26,881 bases of DNA, taken from NCBI RefSeq assembly GCF_010093535.1, contig NW_022985185.1:578296-605176 (forward strand), written 5' to 3'. Shown piece by piece: positions 20,150 to 26,881 of this stretch. The number at the start of each line of letters is the position of its first letter. Position 1 is the first letter of the stretch. The position numbers were made by a program, and so were the translations under genes. The stretch comes from Lindgomyces ingoldianus (Eukaryota > Ascomycota > Dothideomycetes > Pleosporales > Lindgomycetaceae). The notes below the pieces were generated by a model. It saw only the letters and a program-made list of their open reading frames with translations, was not told where the DNA came from and searched no databases.

Positions 20150-23100
20150 ATCCTTTACATTAGTAGTTCTAGCATTAGGTTGTCTTTATTAAGGTACAGG
20201 TTTAGTTTAGATAAGTATTAGGTGTAGAATTAAGTTACTATAGAGTTCTTTTACAGAGCTTCTATAGGTTCCTATAATAGTTTGTTATATCTAGTCTATT
20301 TTATAAAGTATTTATAGATATGTTTTTTTTTATTAAACTAGATCTATTTAATGTCTTTTACAACATATTTTAGTTTATTATTTATAATAATAAGTTTAAG
20401 TAGTAAGTTTAGCTGTCTAGGTAAATAGTTAGATTTAGAAGCTACTTAGCGCAGCAATAATATGTAGAACACAGAGTGTATCTTTATGCTGTTAGGTAGG
20501 ATTAATTAGTAAGCGTGTAATAAAACTATATAGGCTACTATAAAGGGGCTAAAGTTCTTTTAATTAAGTTTCTTTAATTATTAGTTTATTTAAATATTTC
20601 TAGCGTCTAGCTAGACCTTCTTGCTAGCTGCATATGTAGGGGCAAAGGTTTAAGATTAGTTTATGTACTCTTATTAAAAAGCTTAAGCCTATGTAAGCTT
20701 TTTATAAACATATTTAGATATGTTTTAGATTTTATTAATAAGTTTATTTATATTTATTACTTATATAAATTAATAAGTTAGTTAGAGAGTATTTATAAGT
20801 AGTTTAAATCTTATTTAAAGGTAGTATTTATAGTTTACTAAAAATAAGAATACTTATGTTAATTTAGATATTATGTTATTAGCTTTAAACTATACTATAG
20901 CTAACTATTTTACCTAGTTGTCCTACTAGTAGTTTATGTACACTTATAGAACTTATTTTATTACAGTGTTTACATTCTTAGTCTAGCTATTAGTCTTTAG
21001 GTAAAAAGCTATAAATAAATAAAAAATAATTTAGAGCTATTTATAGAGTTTGTCCTAGAAGGCTAAGACAAACTGTGTACCTCTGTCTAATATAATTATG
21101 TTAGGTAGGCTATAGTAAACTTATATATATTAGTAGAATAACTAGGCTATATTAGAGGCAGTTATAAAGAAACATAGTATTAAGTGTTAATACTTAGTTA
21201 AGTAATTAATAACTACTATAATATTTATATACTCTTTAAATAGAAGTAGGTTTATAATAAAATTAATTAATATGTCTTTTTAAGCTTATTTAAAAATTAG
21301 AAGTAGTTTAAGTAGGCTATTATACTTTTTTTAAGAGGCCTTTACTTTACAGCAAGTATAGCAACATAATACATATTAGCGTACAGTATAGAACATGCAG
21401 GGCTAGTAGTACTCTCTCTGTAGTAGGTTAAGAGTCTTTCCTCTGCCTAGGTGTCCTCTAATAAGTAAGTTATGTATAATTTAGAGTAGTTTAATTTTTA
21501 GTTTATTAAAATTAAAAATTATAAGTTAGTTATAGTAATACAGCTTACTATTTTAGTTTTTATAGTTAGCTAGTGTTACCTTTTTTAACTAACTAGCGCT
21601 GTTGTAGAGTAGGTCTAAAGTTTCTTAGATAAATTTATTATTTAAATACTTATTAGTAATAATTTAATTAATTATCTAATTTATTTTATTTAGGTTAAAG
21701 TCTAAAAATAGCTTAAGTTAGAGTAGAGTTTAGTGTTAAGCCTTTTACACTTTTTTTTAAGCAAGGATGTCTTAAGATTGCCTTATAAAAGCATCTAGTT
21801 TCCCTCTATCTTAACTAGGATAATAAGTAATCTTAAAATTAAAATAAGATAAGTATTTAGACTAATAAGCTTATTAGTAAGTAAGTTGTTTTATAGTTAT
21901 AAAGTACTATAAGTTCTTATAGTTAGATAAAACCTATATTAGATGCGCTGCACCTTCTAGTTTAGGTTGCTATTATTTAAAGTAGCGTACTATAGTAAGT
22001 AATTTTTTATTATAGATCTTATAATTACCTTCTGCAGGACTTATTTTTTTTAAGAAGTATGTAATAGGCCTAATAGTCCTATCTAGCTTAGTCTAGGAGA
22101 GAACTTCTACTACTATGTAGTCTAAGGCATTAGCTTTTACAAGTATTAGTAGTTTAAAGTTAAAGTAGCAGAGTATTAAAGCTTTAGTAAAGGCTTTTTT
22201 TAGCTAGTTAAAAAACTATTAGTAATTTAAGTTAAAGTTAAATTAAACTTTTTTCTTAGTAAGTATAATTATAAGGCTTACTAGCTATAAAAAGTTATTA
22301 ATAAATTATTAGTAAAAGTTAGTAAATTTTATAAAAGCTTAAACATCCTTTATATTCTTTAAGTATTGCTAATCTAGCATAGTCTAAACTTTAATAGAGT
22401 CTATTTAGATGCTATCTATAGAAATTACATATCTTAAATATGTAACCTTTAATTAGTAGAACTTGCATTTATTTATGTTAAGTTACAGACCTGCTTCTTC
22501 TATAGCCTTTAGCACTAGGCGTACATGCTGTTTGTGCTCTAAAAGGCTATTACTATAGATTAAAATATTATTAATATATATAGTGTAGAACATGTTTAGG
22601 TAGGGTTAGAGTAAGTTATTTATAAAATGTTAAAAGTACTAGGCGTGTTAGCTAAGCTAAAGAGCATTACTAGGTACTTAAATAGTTTATATTAGGTTTA
22701 AAATGCTGTTAGCTACTTATTACCTTTTACTATCTTTAGCTTATTAAAGGCAGTAATAATATCTAACTTTATAAAATACTTTACTTTACTTAGTTAGCTT
22801 AGAGTTTCTTATAAAAAAGAAATTAAGTATTAGTTTTTAATAGTAATAGTGTTTAGTTTTTAGTAGTTAATATAAAATTAAAGCCTACCCTTAAGTTTCT
22901 TTATAAATAGTATAAGTAACACTACTAGTAAAAAGCTAGCTTAAATAAACTCTTTTTTTAGGTTTTTATTAAGGTATTTTTAAAGCACTTTTAATTTATT
23001 TAGTAACATCCTATATAGTAGCCTATAACTAGGTTATTTACTAGGCTTAAGAGTTATTTAGTAATTATATAGATGTTATATTAAAAGCTTATTAGACTTG

Positions 23101-25120
23101 TCTTAGAAAAAAATATGTAATAAGTTATAGTAGTCTTAAAAAACTATTATTCTTAAGTTAGTGTGTTTTTAGGGAGCTAAAGCTTAGTCTATATTAGAAA
23201 TTATAACTACATAAATTTTATAATCTAGTTATTAAGCTAGAGTTATAAATAAAGTAGGTCTTATGTAGTAGATGTCTATTTACTATTTAAGTCCTAGTTT
23301 ATGTTTAAATTAAGTAAGTAGAGGTTTTTTAAAGGCTTTTTTTTCTTTAAGTTTAAGTAGTTATTAAATTATTTTATATAGCCTATTTTAGTAAAAGGCC
23401 TAGCTTATTAGCCTTACTTAGGTAGTTCTTCTCTAGGTTATTAAAAAGTAGGTCTAGAAACTTTCTATATTAAGTGCTATTTAAGTGTTGTTTAGGTATA
23501 AGTGTAAGCATATATTTTAGTATTAAGAAGAGTTAAAGTTTAAAACTTACTTTTAGTAATTAAAAGTAACCTTATGCTAATATAGCTATAGTTGTCCTAG
23601 GATTAAGTTATAACATTCTATGTTTATTACATAGAGCTTAATCTACTTCTTATAGTGTTAGTAAGTAATTATAATAGTTATAGTATAAAAGATAGAACTT
23701 TTTTTAAGTTGTTTTTTATTAAATCTAGTTAGGTAAATTATTTAGGTAAGCAGTATTAATTAAAGATTTAGTTTATATGCTAGTTTTTTATTAATATAAC
23801 TTATACTATTTACTTCTAAGTTAATAAGAGCTTATATTAAAGCTAATATAGTTTTTTATTATAAACATATAAAAATATTAACTTAGTACTTTTAGTTATT
23901 AGTAGAGGACTTAGCCTATAAGTTAGTAAAGATCTAGTGTTAAATTAGTCCTAAAGGGCAACTTAGCTCTAGAACAAGCCTTTTTATAGGCTTTTACTGC
24001 TATAGCTGCAGCTATGTTAAGAGTAGTAAAAAAGATTAAGGCTTAAATATAAGTTAAAGCTTTTATAAAAATAAAATTAAAATAGTAAAAATCTTTAATA
24101 AGTGCTAGCAGCGCTACTTACATAGACTTAAGAAAGAGAAATAAAGCAGTTTTAGAAAATATAACTATGCTTACTACACTTAAAGTATTAACTTTTCTTT
24201 TTATAATCTTTACGCTTTCTAAAACTAACTAGAGCATAATTTAAATTAATTTTTATTATATTAAGGTCTTTATTTGCAACTACGCTAGTTTAGGGGTGTA
24301 TTAGGGCTTATATAGGGAGAAACCTTATGTTATTATTATAGGTAGTAATTAGGTTTGCATACACATTAAGGTTATTTAGAAGGGGTTCTTCTACTATAGT
24401 GTGTTACAGTTTAGTTAAGAGGGAGTTATATAAAGCTATAATTAGACCTATTTTATTTAGGCTTATATTAAATGCAAGTTAGTAGAACTTAGTAAAGTGT
24501 AAAGTAAAGCTTTTCTTTTTTTATTATAAAGTGTTTAGGCAACTTAGGGCTGTTAACTTTTTATTTAGGTCTTTATAAGTTACTTATAAAAACACTATAA
24601 ATTAATCTAGGTTAATAATATCTTTATCTATTAGTAAGTTAATTAAGGCTATTATGTTATAGTTAAGTTAAAAGTAAGCATATAGTAACTAGAAGTGTTT
24701 AGAGGGGAATTAGTCTATGTTTTTTTTAAGTTTGTATTAGAGCTTATATAAGAAGAAAAGTAGGTCTTTTTATTTTCTATTAAACAGTAGGAGATTAGAG
24801 AGTTAGTTAGATTTTATTACTAAGTTAAAAAGGTTATAAGTTATAAGCAGTGTTAGGCAGAAGAGAGTTAAGCTATCTCTAAACTTTTAAGTAAGCTTTA
24901 AGGCTAGTAAGTTCTTAGTTCCTACTACTATAACAAAAGTTAAGGTAGAAACAGACTACTTAATAACATAAAGCTGTTTTTTAAAGTCTTTTTAAAAAGC
25001 TTTAAAGCTTATAATGTAGTAGCTTTTTTATAAAGTAAGTGCTTTTTAAAAGGCTTTTAACTTACTTTAATAGCTTAGAGTTATGTAAGTACTAAGCTTA
25101 TTAAATTAGATTTAGAGGCT
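20150..25120 (-). pseudogene. A3 gag-pol pseudogene with chromodomain
   Basis: The layout equals A2. On the minus strand, Gag is at about 24000-25100 and protease at about 23755-23870. RT is at about 22330-23000: LFKYLVMLFSLANTPSTF at about 22630-22690 is a clear match to the RT palm segment ending LANAPSTF, and YINNILIYS near 22555-22580 replaces YxDD. RNase H is at about 21960-22150 ([22 protein letters not shown]). Integrase is at about 20930-21560. Its HHCC zinc segment has RGHLGRGKT near 21440-21470 and CCYTCCKVK near 21340-21365. The first catalytic Asp, near 21255-21265, is Asn; the second is kept near 21083. The chromodomain is at about 20190-20380. In-frame TAA and TAG codons are everywhere. 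The Gag zinc knuckle could not be identified with certainty. Confidence 0.88.
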
Positions 25121-25150
25121 ATTCTTAGCTAGAGTTTTAACATAACATAA

Positions 25151-25468
25151 TATTATAATTATGCATAAGTAAGGTTATAAAGCTTTACAGAGGTCTAGTT
25201 TAATTACTACATAAGGTATTATAGTAGGTATAAGATGTTATGTAAGAAGTAAGAAAGTTTAGAAGGAAATTAGTAATTAAATACTTAGCTTAGAAGTTTA
25301 AGCGCTTTAGGTATAAATTAAGCCTGTTTTAAGTTTAGTTAGTGTTAAAGCAGTTTATGCTTAAGTTTATGTCTATGTTGTGTTGTGTTTGTGTCAGACG
25401 TGCACTAATAATACTCTAGTACGCGTCCAATACAGTTATGTCTGGGATCCGGGGAGGATACCGTGACA
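25151..25468 (-). repeat. A3 5' LTR (right-hand LTR)
   Basis: 318 bp. The inner end is fully mutated (TATTATAATTATGC). The outer 100 bp are the best preserved of all family A LTRs, with TCAGACGTGC, ACGCGTCC, GGGATCCGGGG and ACCGTGACA. The inverted repeat is at 25395-25429. Confidence 0.94.
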
Positions 25469-26536
25469 GGTAGGATTAATTAGTAAGTGTGTAATAAGAC
25501 TATATAAGCTACTATAAAGGGGCTAAAGTTTTTCTAATTAAGTTTTTTTAATTATTAGTTTATTTAGATATTTCTAGTGTCTAGCTAGACCTTCTTGCTA
25601 GCTGCATACACAGGGGCAGAAGTTTAGAATTAGTTTACATACTCTTATTAAAAAGCTTAAGCCTATGTAAGCTTTTTATAAACATATTTAAATATATTTT
25701 AAATTTTATTAATAAGTCTATTTACATTTATTACTTATATAAATTAATAAGTTAGTTAAAGGGTATTTAAAAGTAGTTTAAATTTTATTTAAGAGTAGTA
25801 TTTATAGTTTACTAAAAACAAAAATACTTATGTTAATTTAAATATTATGTTATTAGCTTTAAACTATGCTATAGCTAACTATTTTACCTAGTTGTCTTAC
25901 TAGTAGTTTATATACACTTATAAAACTTATTTTATTATAGTGTTTATGTTCTTAGTCTAGCTATTAGTCTTTAGGTAAAAAGCTGTAGATAAATAGAGGA
26001 TAATTTAAAGCTATTTACAGAGTTTATCTTAGAAGGCTAAAACAAACTATGTACTTCTATTTAATATAATTATGTTAGGCAGGCTATAGTAAACTTATAC
26101 ATATTAGTAGAATAACTAGGCTATATTAAGGGCAGTTATAAAAAAACATAGTATTAAGTGTTAATACTTAGTTAAGTAATTAACAACTACTATAATATTT
26201 ATATACTCTTTAGATAAAAGTAGGTCTATAATAAAATTAATTAATATGTCTTTCTAAGCTTATTTAGAGATTAAAAGTAGTTTAAGTAAGCTATTATACC
26301 TTTTTTAAAAGGCCTTTACTTTACAGCAAGTATAGCAACATAATACATATTAGCGTACTGTATAGAACATGCAGGGCTAGTAGTACTCTCTCTGTAGTAG
26401 GTTAAGAGTCTTTCCTCTGCCTAGGTGTCCTTTAATAGGCAAGTTATATATAATTTAAAGTAGTTTAATTCTTAGTTTATTAAAATTAAAAATTATAAGT
26501 TAGTTATAGTAATATAGCTTACTATTTTAGTTTTTA
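25469..26536 (-). mobile_element. A0 fragment 3: integrase part, cut at 26536
   Basis: After the A3 duplication (25469-25473) the sequence resumes A0 and matches A2 from about 13182 and A3 from about 20502. It runs up to the segment that reads TTTTTATAGTTAGC in the intact copies. It breaks after TTTTTA at 26536. The remaining 3.9 kb of A0 (RNase H, RT, PR, Gag and 5' LTR) is not in the window. The break is either an insertion with the rest beyond, or a deletion. Confidence 0.92.
25850..26536 (-). pseudogene. A0 integrase fragment
   Basis: This is the minus-strand integrase of A0, from its zinc segment leftward. The zinc-segment Cys codons lie near 26320-26340 and the GH...KT part near 26400-26430. 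The first catalytic Asp, near 26235-26245, is Asn, as in all copies. The second, in the DRGTQF segment near 26060, is also lost here (reads NRST plus a stop), whereas A1, A2 and A3 keep it. That fits A0 being the oldest family A copy. Confidence 0.8.
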
Positions 26537-26538
26537 TT

Positions 26539-26556
26539 AGCGGAGCTTGCTCCGCT
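26539..26556. repeat. 18-bp perfect palindrome at the junction
   Basis: AGCGGAGC, then TT, then GCTCCGCT: an 8-bp stem with a two-base spacer, two bases from the end of A0. It is GC-rich and unlike anything else in the window. If transcribed it would form a stable hairpin. Confidence 0.85.
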
Positions 26557-26744
26557 CCTTTCTGTGGACTTTGGTTTTCTTCGGTTAGGGCTTGGCAGCC
26601 AAGAATTACTGCTTTCAGCCTTTTTGGGCTCACGTAAGCATAAAAACGGCAGATCCTCGGATAATTATTTCCTGCGCGAAAACCAAAACCTCGCTGCGCG
26701 TGTTGTCTAATACCCGTCTAATACCTCCTGCTACAACCCACAAC

Positions 26745-26881
26745 ATGGTACCTCTGCTATTCAACGCTAATAAACCTCCCCCACTCTGCGATGATTGTCA
26801 TCACCCTATGGATCCACAGAGAGACAGGACGTTCCTCCGATGGAAGGTTCGATGTGCGCCCTGCAATACACGAATCCAGGT
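26745..26881 (+). CDS. Partial reading frame with two CxxC pairs, runs off the window
   Basis: From ATG at 26745 the frame is open for 45 codons to the window edge. It begins MVPLLFNANKPPPLCDDCHH and contains C-x2-C at residues 15-18 and C-x2-C at residues 37-40, separated by 18 residues. The spacing suits a small zinc-binding domain. Codons look normal and free of RIP. The same frame is also open upstream to at least about 26630, so the start may lie earlier, or this may be an exon. The protein family is not recognised and no function is proposed. If the junction is the end of a mobile element, this would be part of its cargo; otherwise it could be the edge of a host gene. Confidence 0.4.
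   Translation, partial: MVPLLFNANKPPPLCDDCHHPMDPQRDRTFLRWKVRCAPCNTRIQ

Larger units (their letters stand above)
19805..25468 (-). mobile_element. A3: complete family A chromovirus inserted in A0
   Basis: A complete copy of 5664 bp, minus orientation, with LTRs at 19805-20122 and 25151-25468 and TSD GGTAG. It inserted into an older member of its own family in the same orientation, only 24-29 bp from where B inserted. RIP damage is stronger than in A2 over most of the interior. Removing it makes A0 collinear with the other copies. Confidence 0.95.
26537..26881. other. DNA without RIP adjoining A0; possible Helitron-type end
   Basis: Base composition changes within one or two bases at 26537: CG and CA sites are frequent from here to the window end. 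On the plus strand it opens TTAG, then an 18-bp perfect palindrome (26539-26556). A 10-bp inverted repeat, TTTGGTTTTC at 26570-26579 and GAAAACCAAA at 26678-26687, and a short hairpin CTTGGCAGCCAAG (26591-26603) follow. Read on the minus strand, the edge is a stem-loop ending in CTAA followed by host T, and the target is an A|T pair in A0. That resembles the 3' end of a Helitron, though the hairpin overlaps the terminal tetranucleotide where classical Helitrons have about ten bases between. Ordinary flanking DNA reached by deletion is the alternative. Confidence 0.45.

Noticed and set aside
1..25468. Tandem segmental duplication of the ~13-kb spacing between similar blocks
   Set aside because: The repeated blocks begin and end at LTR edges with different 5-bp target duplications, so independent insertions explain them.
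1..26536. Mitochondrial DNA because of the high AT content
   Set aside because: The AT excess comes with directional CA-to-TA change, decayed LTR retrotransposons and nuclear-type target duplications, and no mitochondrial genes are present.
26585..26590. Telomere-like TTAGGG
   Set aside because: A single unit within unrelated sequence; no array.

Overview
The window is a gene-poor, very AT-rich block of nested dead transposable elements from a filamentous ascomycete (Pezizomycotina inferred). Almost everything from 1 to 26536 carries the mark of repeat-induced point mutation (RIP). TA is in great excess, CA/TG are scarce, stops fall where CAA, CAG or TGG codons are expected, and catalytic Asp codons have become Asn on whichever strand codes. 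No intact gene is visible before position 26537. No rRNA, tRNA or CRISPR was seen. The species cannot be named from this sequence.

Five elements can be separated by their LTR ends and target site duplications (TSDs). Family A is a Ty3/gypsy chromovirus of about 5.66 kb with 318-bp LTRs (TGTCAC...GTGACA), always read on the minus strand. It occurs four times: A1 (1-4600, left end outside the window), A0 (5776-6445, 19781-19804 and 25474-26536, in three pieces), A2 (12487-18149, complete) and A3 (19805-25468, complete). Family B is a second chromovirus on the plus strand, about 7.66 kb once its insertion is removed, with 592-bp LTRs (TGTTAC...GTAACA) at 6446-7037 and 19184-19775. The block 4601-5775, between A1 and A0, is a decayed Fot1/pogo-type DDE transposase gene on the minus strand.

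The order of insertion can be read directly. A0 went into the 5' end of the pogo transposase gene, and A1 sits at its 3' end. B inserted in A0 (TSD ACAGG), and A3 inserted in A0 only 24-29 bp from the same point (TSD GGTAG). A2 inserted in the pol gene of B between integrase and chromodomain (TSD CTAAG); removing A2 and one TSD copy restores the B reading frame. Both families carry a C-terminal chromodomain, which fits repeated insertion into existing heterochromatin.

Three things go beyond ordinary RIP debris. First, B has a decayed antisense reading frame between its chromodomain and 3' LTR (about 18595-19085, minus) with a Cys-rich segment and a helical tail. Second, the outer ends of the LTRs, and two interior islands of B, are far less mutated than the rest. 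Third, at 26536/26537 A0 stops at an A|T dinucleotide and DNA without RIP begins. It opens with TTAG and an 18-bp palindrome, resembling a Helitron-type 3' end read on the minus strand, and leads into a partial reading frame with two CxxC pairs that runs off the window.
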